Assembly (NCBI GenBank): GCA_944392615.1
Contig: CALXXF010000023.1
Span: forward strand, 1 to 34,023
Source: an uncultured Clostridia bacterium
GTDB lineage: Bacteria > Bacillota > Clostridia > Oscillospirales > CAG-272
DNA: 34,023 nt
Direction: 5' to 3'
Of the stretch, positions 8,204 through 15,247 are shown in pieces; position 1 is the first letter of the stretch, and every line of letters begins with the position of its first letter. The translations under genes and the position numbers were made by a program. The notes under the pieces are model-generated. The model was not told the origin of the DNA. It worked only from the letters and a program-made list of their open reading frames with translations, and did no database searches.

Positions 8204-9643
8204 TTACGTAGCACAGTTACGGCGCGATATCCTGTCAAGCAGTATCCCGCGCTCCAAAAAAGCATGTTTTCCAGAAGCGTCTATCTGGTACGTCTCATGC
8301 CCCTTCCCGGCAACAAGTATGATATCTCCCTTTTGCGCAGAATCTATAACATATTCGAGGGCTTTTTTCCTGTCGGGCTCTACAATAAGAGCGCCCTTCT
8401 TTTTTTTCATGCCGGCGAGAATATCGTCTATTATTGAAAGCGGGGGCTCGCTCCTTGGATTATCGCTGGTAACTATTACCTCGTCAGAAAGTCCTTCAGC
8501 TATTTCACCCATCAAAGGCCGCTTGCCTCGGTCGCGGTCTCCGCCGCATCCGAAAAGCACGCGCATTCTTCTTTTTTGCTTATCCTTTCCCGCATACTCG
8601 CACAGCGCTCCGAGCGTGCGTGCAAGAGCATCCGGTGTGTGAGCATAATCTATAATGACCGTATAATCAGAATTGTATATTTTTTCAAGTCTTCCTGGTA
8701 CACCGCGGAACTCCGAAATTGCTCTTACGACACATTCTGGGTCTATACCGTTTTCAACTGCCGCGGCGGCAGCAGCAAGTGTATTCATTATGTTAAACTC
8801 GCCGGACAAATGGCTCTCTATTACAAGACTGCCGACAGGAGTATCTGCCTTGTATGCAATTCCGTCCAGAGAATCCTTCAAAATATTTGTGACTCTGTAA
8901 TCTGCCAAAGCGCTTTTCCCGTACCCGCAAGCCCTGCACGAACAATTCTGAGAGGCTATATAGCTGTTTATATCGTCATAATTGAATATTCCGAGCTTGC
9001 ACTGCTCGAACAGCTTAGCCTTCGCGCAGGCGTAATTTTCCATCGTCCCGTGAAAATCAAGATGATCCTGTGTAAGATTGGTGTATATACCGCACTCAAA
9101 CGAGATTTCAGAAACTCTTTCAAGCGCAAGAGAGTGACTCGAAACCTCCGTAAAGAGATATTCAACCCCGTCGTCAGCCATATTGCGCAGTGTTTCGTAC
9201 AACAGCTCAGGAGGATCTGTTGTATTTTCGCTCGGTTTTGACTTGCCGCACCAGAAGCTTCCGAGCGTGCCGCTCGTTCCGCAACGATACCCCGCCTTGG
9301 TGTATATGGAGTTAAGTATGTTAACTACACTGGTTTTGCCGTTTGTACCGGTAACTCCGAACACCTTTAAATCGTTCTGTGGATCATGATACCATGCAGA
9401 ATAAATGCTTGCCGCCGCTCTTCGCGTGTCCGGCAGCACGATTTCCCCGGGCACTCCGAGACGTCGTTGCGTAACCACTGCGACAGCGCCTTTTTCAAGT
9501 GCCTGCATTACATAATCATGCCCGTCGTAATGCTCGCCCTTTATACAAATAAAAAGATTGCCTTTTTTTACATTTCTGCTGTCCACCGAAATTCCGGTTA
9601 TTTCAACATCTTTTTCAACCGCGACCAACTGTGACAGCTTCAA
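8204..9643 (-). CDS. murE: UDP-MurNAc-dipeptide : meso-diaminopimelate ligase MurE
   Basis: MurE adds the third stem-peptide residue to UDP-MurNAc-L-Ala-D-Glu. The ATP loop GTNGKTS lies at 99-105, the mid-domain has TNLTQDHLDFHGTMENYACAK near 188-208 (its lysine is the usual carbamylated residue), and DYAHTPDAL is at 332-340. The specificity motif DNPR is at 394-397. In this family DNPR marks meso-diaminopimelate as the amino acid added; lysine-adding enzymes differ here. The start is TTG, with GAGGT about seven bases upstream, and the length of 479 is normal. The class B PBP gene ends 41 bases upstream on the transcript. Confidence 0.97.
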   Translation of the reverse strand: MKLSQLVAVEKDVEITGISVDSRNVKKGNLFICIKGEHYDGHDYVMQALEKGAVAVVTQRRLGVPGEIVLPDTRRAAASIYSAWYHDPQNDLKVFGVTGTNGKTSVVNILNSIYTKAGYRCGTSGTLGSFWCGKSKPSENTTDPPELLYETLRNMADDGVEYLFTEVSSHSLALERVSEISFECGIYTNLTQDHLDFHGTMENYACAKAKLFEQCKLGIFNYDDINSYIASQNCSCRACGYGKSALADYRVTNILKDSLDGIAYKADTPVGSLVIESHLSGEFNIMNTLAAAAAAVENGIDPECVVRAISEFRGVPGRLEKIYNSDYTVIIDYAHTPDALARTLGALCEYAGKDKQKRRMRVLFGCGGDRDRGKRPLMGEIAEGLSDEVIVTSDNPRSEPPLSIIDDILAGMKKKKGALIVEPDRKKALEYVIDSAQKGDIILVAGKGHETYQIDASGKHAFLERGILLDRISRRNCAT

Positions 9644-9684
9644 AATAATACCTCTTTTCCGCGTTTGGAGACCTGAATTCCGTG

Positions 9685-12033
9685 TCAGATGTCTCCGAAA
9701 TCATTTTCTATGTCGTCTGGTTCATCATACAGGCAGCGTATTGTCACTACAGTACCGTATTTAACGCTCGTATCGGCTTCGACGCTCTGTGACACTACTT
9801 CGGCTCCCGCACCGATAGAATAATTTGTAGCGCCTGATATGAGAATGTTAAGTCCCTTTGCACGAAGCGCTCCTATTGCCTCTTCCGCAGTCATTCCAAC
9901 GACAGACGGAACTGTAGACATCCTTGATGATGACGAAATATCGTTTGTGTAGAGAATTATCCTTCCCTCAGACTTTGTGACTTTTGCCCCGTAAGCAGGC
10001 ATCTGTGCGGTAACCACGTCGCCGTCTCCAACTATCTCGTAAGACATGCCAAGCTTTGCAATGGCGAGTATTGCGCTGTCAACGCTCTGACCGGTATAGC
10101 CTGGAACTGATATTGCAGCTCTTTCCATTTCTTCAGCGGTATAGTTCCTTTCAACACCGAGGTAAGGAAGGGCTTCAGAAAGAAAATTCGCCACATACGG
10201 AGCTGCTACGGTACTTCCGTATACGGCTCCCTTTGGTTCGTCAACTATTATGAGAACGGCTATCTGAGGCGCATCAGATGGTGCAATCGCAACGGTGGAG
10301 CCTATTCTCAGATCCTTTTCGCCTGTCTCCGGGTTAACTGTATCGCGCTTCTCGGAGGTACCTGTTTTGGCTGCGATCTTATATCCTGCCACATATGCGT
10401 TTTTAGCTCCGCCGTCGCCCGAAACTCCTTTTTCGAGCACATCGAGTATTTCCGCACACACATCTTCTGATACAACGCTGCGCTTGACCTCTGTGCCGTA
10501 CTCTACAACGGTGTTTCCTTTTGAATCCACCAGCGCGCTCACCACGTGAGGAGTGACAAGATTGCCGCCGTTTGCTATTGCCGAGATAGCCGTTATCTGC
10601 TGTATCATGGTCGTCTTGAAGGTTTGACCGAAGGAATAGCACGCGAGACTTACAGGCCCGAAATTACTGAAGCTTGAATATATGCCCGACGCTTCTCCGG
10701 GAAGATCAATGCCTGTTTTTTCCATGTAGCCGAGCATTGAGAAATACTCGTAAAACTTTTCATTGCCTATTTTCTGCGCTACCTGTATAAGTGTCGGGTT
10801 GCATGATTGCTGAAGCATTGTAGCATAATCGTGCGTACCGTGCCCCGATGTCTTATGACAGTTTATACGTCTACCTGCCACATAATAATAGCCGGGGCAG
10901 CTATAAGTGTCTGCAAAAGAAGTCACCTGTTCTTCAAGGGCGATTGCCGTAGTCATTATCTTGAACGTTGAACCAGGCTCATATGTCTCGCTTACCGTTT
11001 TGTTGTTCCACATATTGTATATAAGCGCAAACCTGTATTCATTGGTATAAGCGTTATATTTTTCGGTATATTCTTCGCTTCCCGGTTCATACCCCAGCTT
11101 TACAAGCTCCTCTTCTATTACTCCGCTTTCAACGTAGGCATCATATTTTCCCTGCGCCTCTTCATTCAGCGTATACGGAGAATTGAGGTTCGCCGTGGGA
11201 TACTGTCCCATAGCGAGTATCTCTCCGGTATTGACATCCATAACTATACCTGCCACCTTGTTGCCCGCTTCTGCGTTGACATAAGCGTTATAAAGCTGCG
11301 CTTCTAACATCTGCTGCAGAGTGGAATCTATCGTGGTGACGACGTTGAGTCCGTCGTTTGCCGGAACATAATAATCGTACGCCGATGGAAGACTCTGACT
11401 CTGTCCGTTTTTTATAGTTATATATTTCCCGTCGGTACCCGAAAGATAACTGTCGTATTGAAGCTCTATACCAAAAAGCCCGCTGTCGGTGCCCATTGAG
11501 CCTATCACATTCGCGGCAAGATCTCCGTTCGGATAATAACGCACGCTTGATGCCTGAAGATAGATCTCGGTTTCAAATCCGTACTCGTCAATGAAGCTCC
11601 TTACCTCGTCGGCAGTGTCCTTGTCAACCTTGTTTTTTATCGTCTCGTCTTTTCTGTTCGGCTTCTGAGTCTTTTGAAAAATGTCGTCATATTCTACACC
11701 AAGTATTTCTGACAATCCGGATGATATCAGCTTTGCGTCATCCTTGTTTTCGTTGTCATCCTCCTGAATATCGACAGGCGAAATAAAAACCCTGTAAGCA
11801 GTGGCATTTGCGGCAAGAGTCATCATATTTCTGTCATAAATTATGCCCCTGACGGCTTCAATCACCGTCTCCTGCTGTATGTTGTTTATAACCTTGTTCT
11901 GATAATAATCATAAGACAATATCTGCATGGAGAACAGCTGTCCTATTATTATCGAGCATATTATAATGAGAATTACAAAGAGGATTTTTATTCTTGAATT
12001 TATGTTGTTTCTGATATCGCTGTTGGATTTCAT
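9685..12033 (-). CDS. Class B penicillin-binding protein with two PASTA domains (PBP2B/SpoVD type)
   Basis: This is the septal peptidoglycan transpeptidase that partners FtsW. From the preferred ATG at 12033 it has 782 residues: a short cytoplasmic tail, one membrane anchor near 14-36, a PBP dimerisation domain, a transpeptidase domain and two C-terminal PASTA repeats (starting near VPGYTGQS and VPSVVGMT). Catalytic motifs are STFK (Ser about 355), SCN (about 410-412) and KTGT (about 556-559). The start was chosen because AAAGG lies 11 bases upstream; a codon at 12072 would add 13 residues with no site. It could serve vegetative division (PbpB), sporulation (SpoVD) or both. Position after ftsL favours the division role, and two PASTA units is the PbpB-like number. 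Confidence 0.94.
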   Translation of the reverse strand: MKSNSDIRNNINSRIKILFVILIIICSIIIGQLFSMQILSYDYYQNKVINNIQQETVIEAVRGIIYDRNMMTLAANATAYRVFISPVDIQEDDNENKDDAKLISSGLSEILGVEYDDIFQKTQKPNRKDETIKNKVDKDTADEVRSFIDEYGFETEIYLQASSVRYYPNGDLAANVIGSMGTDSGLFGIELQYDSYLSGTDGKYITIKNGQSQSLPSAYDYYVPANDGLNVVTTIDSTLQQMLEAQLYNAYVNAEAGNKVAGIVMDVNTGEILAMGQYPTANLNSPYTLNEEAQGKYDAYVESGVIEEELVKLGYEPGSEEYTEKYNAYTNEYRFALIYNMWNNKTVSETYEPGSTFKIMTTAIALEEQVTSFADTYSCPGYYYVAGRRINCHKTSGHGTHDYATMLQQSCNPTLIQVAQKIGNEKFYEYFSMLGYMEKTGIDLPGEASGIYSSFSNFGPVSLACYSFGQTFKTTMIQQITAISAIANGGNLVTPHVVSALVDSKGNTVVEYGTEVKRSVVSEDVCAEILDVLEKGVSGDGGAKNAYVAGYKIAAKTGTSEKRDTVNPETGEKDLRIGSTVAIAPSDAPQIAVLIIVDEPKGAVYGSTVAAPYVANFLSEALPYLGVERNYTAEEMERAAISVPGYTGQSVDSAILAIAKLGMSYEIVGDGDVVTAQMPAYGAKVTKSEGRIILYTNDISSSSRMSTVPSVVGMTAEEAIGALRAKGLNILISGATNYSIGAGAEVVSQSVEADTSVKYGTVVTIRCLYDEPDDIENDFGDI

Positions 12034-12062
12034 TTCTACCGTGCCTTTCAGAAAATCTGCAC

Positions 12063-12164
12063 CGCAGTACAAGACTGCGTATCAGGAAAAATCAGGAATC
12101 ATAAAAATAAAAAAGAAGGACTTCCGCTTCAACACAAGAAACCCCTGCCTTCTGCACGTCCTTC
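12063..12164 (-). promoter_or_regulatory. Hairpin plus U-run in the ftsL-PBP gap: possible terminator or attenuator
   Basis: Reading the minus strand, GAAGGAC at the ftsL stop codon (12158-12164) can pair with GTCCTTC (12115-12121), and the second arm runs straight into TTTTTT A TTTTT. The stem is only 7 bp with a 36-base loop, so it is weak unless the loop folds. A second small perfect hairpin, CGCAGT/ACTGCG, follows at about 12063-12079. Such a signal inside the cluster could reduce read-through to the PBP and murE genes. The sequence features are clear; function is inference. Confidence 0.4.
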
Positions 12165-12483
12165 ATTCTGTTTTGTCGTTCCTGTCATCGCTTTCGGAGG
12201 ACTGGGGAGACTTGATCATCCCGAGCTCATCTACTGCATATCTTTCAAAAGCGACCATGTCGTTTTTTCTTTCCAACTCGTATTCAAGTTCCCTGTTTTT
12301 CTTGCGGAGCTCGCTGACTTCCCTGTTAAGCCCCGACACCTCAAGCGATATCTCGTTCAGAGCAACGCTTCTTCCTATTGCCGTCATAAGCAGAAGCGTA
12401 AGAACGAAGAGCGCTGCCGCCATTTTTATTGCAGCGTTTTTTTTCTCTTTTTTCTCATCAGGAAAATCCGGTAATGTCGACAT
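12163..12483 (-). CDS. ftsL: FtsL/DivIC-like septum formation protein
   Basis: A 106-residue bitopic protein in the normal ftsL position, between rsmH and the class B PBP. It has a Lys-rich cytoplasmic N-terminus (1-18), one membrane segment (about 20-37, MAAALFVLTLLLMTAIG), then a heptad-like coiled coil (about 42-80: LEVSGLNREVSELRKKNRELEYELERK) and a short polar tail. FtsL-family proteins are poorly conserved, so identification rests on topology, coiled coil and position; DivIC/FtsB is the nearest alternative. FtsL acts with FtsQ and FtsB/DivIC to activate FtsW and its PBP. The ATG has AAAGGA five to six bases upstream. Confidence 0.85.
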   Translation of the reverse strand: MSTLPDFPDEKKEKKNAAIKMAAALFVLTLLLMTAIGRSVALNEISLEVSGLNREVSELRKKNRELEYELERKNDMVAFERYAVDELGMIKSPQSSESDDRNDKTE

Positions 12484-12556
12484 GCTTTCCTTTCAGGGCG
12501 TAATCACACCCGGACCGTTCTTACACAATTCAATATAAATCACGGACGGTGTGCCG

Positions 12557-12595
12557 GCGCGTGCCCTTGCGCCCGATCACCCGGAGGGCACGCGC
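12557..12595. repeat. Perfect 11-bp GC-rich hairpin between rsmH and ftsL
   Basis: GCGCGTGCCCT (12557-12567) and AGGGCACGCGC (12585-12595) are exact reverse complements, separated by 17 bases. It lies in the 145-base rsmH-ftsL gap. In the minus direction no T run follows (CGGCACACC), so it is not a normal intrinsic terminator. It could stabilise or mark a processing point in the mRNA. Confidence 0.65.
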
Positions 12596-12628
12596 ACGGA
12601 TAATACACACCCGTATTTATATTTATTT

Positions 12629-13567
12629 TCATAATTTCTCTACTATTCTAAGTTTTGCGCTTCTTGAACGCGGATTTTCTTCAAGCTCCCTTGCTGACGG
12701 AAGTATCGGCTTTTTGTTGACAAGACGAACAACAGGTTTTCTGCCGCAGACACACACCGGGAAATCCGCCGGGCATATACAGCCCGCACAGAGAGTGGCG
12801 AATGTCTTTTTTACTATCCTGTCCTCCAGGGAGTGAAATGTAATAACCGCCAGGCGACCGCCCTTCTTAAGCATGCCGACAAGTTCCTCAAGAGTCGGGG
12901 CAATAACGTCAAGCTCTCCGTTGACCTCAATGCGTATTGCCTGAAAGCTCTTTTTGGCCGGGTGGTGACCCCCGTTCAGCGCTTTTGCCGGAAGCGCCTT
13001 TTTAATCACATCGACAAGTTCAAAAGTGGTCTCTATAGGTTTTTCGCTACGCGACTTAACTATGGCGGAGGCGATTTTGGGAGCGAAGCTCTCCTCGCCG
13101 TACTCAAACAGCACTTTTCTTATCTTTGCCTCATCGTAGCTGTTGACCACGTCGTAAGCGCTAAGCGAAGAATCCTTATCCATCCTCATATCAAGAGGAG
13201 CATTTTGCATATATGAAAAGCCGCGACTTGCGGTATCGAGTTGATAAGATGAAACGCCCAGATCGATCAACGCACCGTTGATACCTTCTATGTTCAACGA
13301 CCCGATAACTGATCGGACGGATGAAAAATTCGAATGAAAAAGAAATACTCTGTCTGAGTAAGGCCTGAGCCTGTCTTTTGCAGCGCTTATAGCCTCGGCA
13401 TCTCTGTCGATGGCGATAAGTCGCCCTTTTTCACTGAGACGACAGGCAATCCCCGAACTGTGTCCGCCTCCTCCGGCAGTGCAATCGACATATACTCCGT
13501 CCGGCAGTACGGACAGCCCTTCCATAACTTCTTCAAAAAGCACCGGATAATGTGAAAAAGATGACAT
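12629..13567 (-). CDS. rsmH: 16S rRNA (cytosine-1402-N4) methyltransferase RsmH (MraW)
   Basis: RsmH methylates N4 of C1402 in the 16S rRNA P-site, using S-adenosylmethionine. The 312-residue protein has the SAM-binding DCTAGGGGHS loop (about 28-37), the very conserved INGALIDLGVSSYQL segment, GFSYMQNAPLDMRMD, and the C-terminal FHSLEDRIVKKTF motif followed by a Cys-containing region. Length and motifs are complete, so it should be active. The ribosome binding site is modest (CAGGG about 12 bases before the ATG). It is second in the dcw cluster, after mraZ. A diverged copy of its own internal segment lies directly upstream. Confidence 0.97.
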   Translation of the reverse strand: MSSFSHYPVLFEEVMEGLSVLPDGVYVDCTAGGGGHSSGIACRLSEKGRLIAIDRDAEAISAAKDRLRPYSDRVFLFHSNFSSVRSVIGSLNIEGINGALIDLGVSSYQLDTASRGFSYMQNAPLDMRMDKDSSLSAYDVVNSYDEAKIRKVLFEYGEESFAPKIASAIVKSRSEKPIETTFELVDVIKKALPAKALNGGHHPAKKSFQAIRIEVNGELDVIAPTLEELVGMLKKGGRLAVITFHSLEDRIVKKTFATLCAGCICPADFPVCVCGRKPVVRLVNKKPILPSARELEENPRSRSAKLRIVEKL

Positions 13568-13588
13568 TTTATATATACCCTGAGGTTA

Positions 13589-13682
13589 TTGTAAAGATAA
13601 CACGCCCAAATCAATTACCGCACCGTTGACACGAGCCTCGCCATTTACAGTTCCTTCAACGACTCGGCAATTGATTGGGCGA
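13589..13682 (-). pseudogene. Degenerate duplicate of an internal rsmH segment
   Basis: Two collinear blocks in the mraZ-rsmH gap match rsmH in the same orientation. Bases 13589-13633 match 13241-13285 without gaps at 35 of 45 positions. Bases 13655-13682 match 13293-13320 at 21 of 28. The first block encodes VNGAVIDLGVLSLQ then a stop; RsmH has INGALIDLGVSSYQ. The second, in the RsmH frame, reads AQSIAESLK against VRSVIGSLN. The spacers are 21 and 7 bases, so the copy carries 14 extra bases and is frameshifted. The fragment also holds an imperfect inverted repeat (CGCCCAAATCAATTACCG at 13603-13620 against CGGCAATTGATTGGGCG at 13665-13681). It is best read as a relic from duplication or recombination with a foreign rsmH. 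Confidence 0.6.
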
Positions 13683-13727
13683 ACGATTAAAATCAAAACT
13701 TGTTCAATATGCAGCCCGGATACCGTA

Positions 13728-14189
13728 TTACATTCCGAGTTCGGCAAGAGCTGCCGCAATCTGATCGGCACTCATGTTGTTTATCACGTTCTCATACTCC
13801 TGCTCGCTCCAAATTTCAACGTGATCCCCGACGCCGACGGAAACGATGTTATAAACGTTTCCTTTTTCCTCCTTATCGTCATCGCTCTTTTTTCCTGCGA
13901 GCTCAGCGTACTCAACCAGATTTTTCGGAATAGCTATTCTTCCCTGCGAATCTATGGTGACCTCTCCGGAAAAACCGTAAAGCCACCGGCGGACTGCCCT
14001 TGCCCTTATCGGAGGAAGCTCTTCAATCTTTTCCTCAAATTTCTTCCACCCTTCCGCTGTATACAGGGTCAGGCACTTGTCTACCCCTCTGGCTATGACG
14101 ACCTCGGAACCGAGCTTTTCGCGGAGCTTGGACGGCAAAAAGGTGCGCTTCTTCGAATCGAGTGTATGTCTGTACTCGCCCAAGAACAT
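13728..14189 (-). CDS. mraZ: Transcriptional regulator MraZ
   Basis: MraZ is a ring-forming DNA-binding protein with two AbrB-like half domains that represses the dcw promoter in studied bacteria. The 153-residue protein has both halves, each with the DxxxR signature: GEYRHTLDSKKRTFLPSKLR (4-23) and GEVTIDSQGRIAIPKNL. Length is standard. It is the first gene of the dcw cluster. Two 17-bp direct repeats of MraZ-box type sit immediately upstream, one covering the ribosome binding site (AAGGGGAG, 8 bases from the ATG), and a good sigma-A promoter lies just beyond, so autoregulation is likely. The family is certain; autoregulation is inferred from the boxes. Confidence 0.97.
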   Translation of the reverse strand: MFLGEYRHTLDSKKRTFLPSKLREKLGSEVVIARGVDKCLTLYTAEGWKKFEEKIEELPPIRARAVRRWLYGFSGEVTIDSQGRIAIPKNLVEYAELAGKKSDDDKEEKGNVYNIVSVGVGDHVEIWSEQEYENVINNMSADQIAAALAELGM

Positions 14190-14193
14190 CCTT

Positions 14194-14230
14194 TTCGCTC
14201 CCCTTTCATCTAATTCGCTCCACTTTCATC
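14194..14230 (-). promoter_or_regulatory. Tandem MraZ-box-like direct repeats (operator) over the mraZ leader
   Basis: On the minus strand GATGAAAGTGGAGCGAA (14214-14230) and GATGAAAGGGGAGCGAA (14194-14210) are direct repeats with one difference and a 20-base period. Each contains a GTGG/GGGG core preceded by AAA, as in described MraZ operators (direct repeats with a TGGG or GTGG core). The proximal repeat includes the ribosome binding site. Further GTGGAT motifs at 14226-14231 and 14245-14250 may be partial boxes. Binding is inferred from family knowledge. Confidence 0.75.
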
Positions 14231-14239
14231 CACAAGCAT

Positions 14240-14268
14240 ATTATATCCACAAACAAAAAGCATTTCAA
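14240..14268 (-). promoter_or_regulatory. Sigma-A promoter of the dcw cluster (mraZ)
   Basis: On the minus strand, TTGAAA (14263-14268), a 17-base spacer and a perfect TATAAT (14240-14245). Transcription would start near 14233, placing both MraZ-box repeats in the early transcribed region. Confidence 0.8.
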
Positions 14269-14280
14269 TACCTTTTAGAC

Positions 14281-14572
14281 CTCATAATTCAATGGGTTTC
14301 GATTTTTTTCCGAACACAGGAACGTGTTTTTCTTTTTATCGCCGACAATTCGAATATATGTTCGTTTTTTCCATTTTCTGTCAACAAAAAAATATTTAAT
14401 TTTGTTTTTTTCACCATTGTACGACACAATTTACACTTATTTAATGTCACATACGACCAAATGACGTTGTAAACGGTTCTGATTCGCCAAAGACATTTAT
14501 AACAACCTGCCATGACGACGGGGCGGGATTATGTGAATGCAGTATGACTGTAAAAGCGGAGCGAAAGTAAAA
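14281..14572. other. AT-rich region upstream of the mraZ promoter
   Basis: Together with the mraZ leader and the coaD terminator this makes a 563-base gene-free stretch. The part from 14281 to about 14470 is very AT-rich, with T tracts on the plus strand. It contains a TTGACA (minus strand, 14379-14384) and a near-consensus LexA-type palindrome at 14351-14364. No open frame here looks coding. Confidence 0.6.
14351..14364. promoter_or_regulatory. Candidate LexA (SOS) box upstream of mraZ
   Basis: CGAATATATGTTCG differs at one base from the Gram-positive LexA/DinR consensus CGAAC-N4-GTTCG. On the minus strand it lies downstream of TTGACA (14379-14384) and overlaps a TATATT at 14353-14358, but with a long 20-base spacer. 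It is about 160 bases before mraZ. About one such match with one mismatch is expected by chance in a window this size, so this is only a candidate. Confidence 0.3.
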
Positions 14573-14604
14573 GCCGCCGGATACGTTTCCAGGTATCCGG
14601 CGGC
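14573..14604 (-). terminator. Terminator after coaD
   Basis: GCCGCCGGATAC (14573-14584) and GTATCCGGCGGC (14593-14604) form a perfect 12-bp stem with an 8-base loop. On the minus strand it is followed by TTTTACTTTC. It separates the uvrC-rsmD-coaD transcript from the dcw promoter. Confidence 0.8.
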
Positions 14605-14752
14605 ACTCAGGCGTAAGGCATGACAAAATGTTAAAAGCAGAGCGGCTCGCCGGTGGGTCGGTTGGAGCCTGGCCCTGCAATGGTAATGTCTTCTATGGCA
14701 GAAGTTCAGTTATACATCACGGCATGCTGCCGTCATCAGCACTTAGTGAATT

Positions 14753-15247
14753 TCATTTAAGGATTGACGATATAATTTCAAGGGTAGATTTGCAAAGCAA
14801 TCCGTCAAGCGAGCCGCCATTTGATATGGCCCGCCTTGCAGCAGTGGAGCTTATGTGACGATGCTGCTCAAGACACGGAAAAAATATTGTTTCAAGCGAA
14901 TCATTGTAGCTCTTGTTCACGTTTGCCATGAACATTTCGTACTCTATATCTTCTATTCCGCGCAGACCCCTTGCAACATAGTGTATTTCGTTTGCGCGTG
15001 CATAGTCGGCCACATAGCCTCCGAAAACATCAGTATGCACATTTCTGTAACCGTTTTCCCTCACCAACTCAGAAAGCATGAAAAGCCTCTGCTCTTCGGA
15101 AAACATGTTTGATTTTTCAGCATTCCTGAATACACACACGATTACATCGTCAAATATATCGGAGCATTTTCTTATTATATCATTATGACCCAGTGTGGGC
15201 GGATCAAACGTCCCGCTGACAAGCACCTTTTTAGACAACTTCCTCAC
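14753..15247 (-). CDS. coaD: Phosphopantetheine adenylyltransferase CoaD
   Basis: CoaD transfers an adenylyl group from ATP to 4'-phosphopantetheine, the penultimate step of coenzyme A synthesis. The nucleotidyltransferase motif GTFDPPTLGHNDII is near the N-terminus, YVARGLRGIEDIEYE in the middle and the ISSTAARR motif (usually ISSSxVR) near the C-terminus. I prefer a GTG start at 15247, with AAAAGG six bases upstream, giving 164 residues, the usual length. An ATG at 15274 would add nine residues and has no ribosome binding site. The gene overlaps the end of rsmD by 17 bases; rsmD-coaD is a common pair in Firmicutes. Confidence 0.95.
   Translation of the reverse strand: MRKLSKKVLVSGTFDPPTLGHNDIIRKCSDIFDDVIVCVFRNAEKSNMFSEEQRLFMLSELVRENGYRNVHTDVFGGYVADYARANEIHYVARGLRGIEDIEYEMFMANVNKSYNDSLETIFFPCLEQHRHISSTAARRAISNGGSLDGLLCKSTLEIISSILK

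Noticed and set aside
8576..9241. 221-codon plus-strand open frame antisense to murE
   Set aside because: Shadow of a conserved enzyme on the opposite strand; no recognisable motif.
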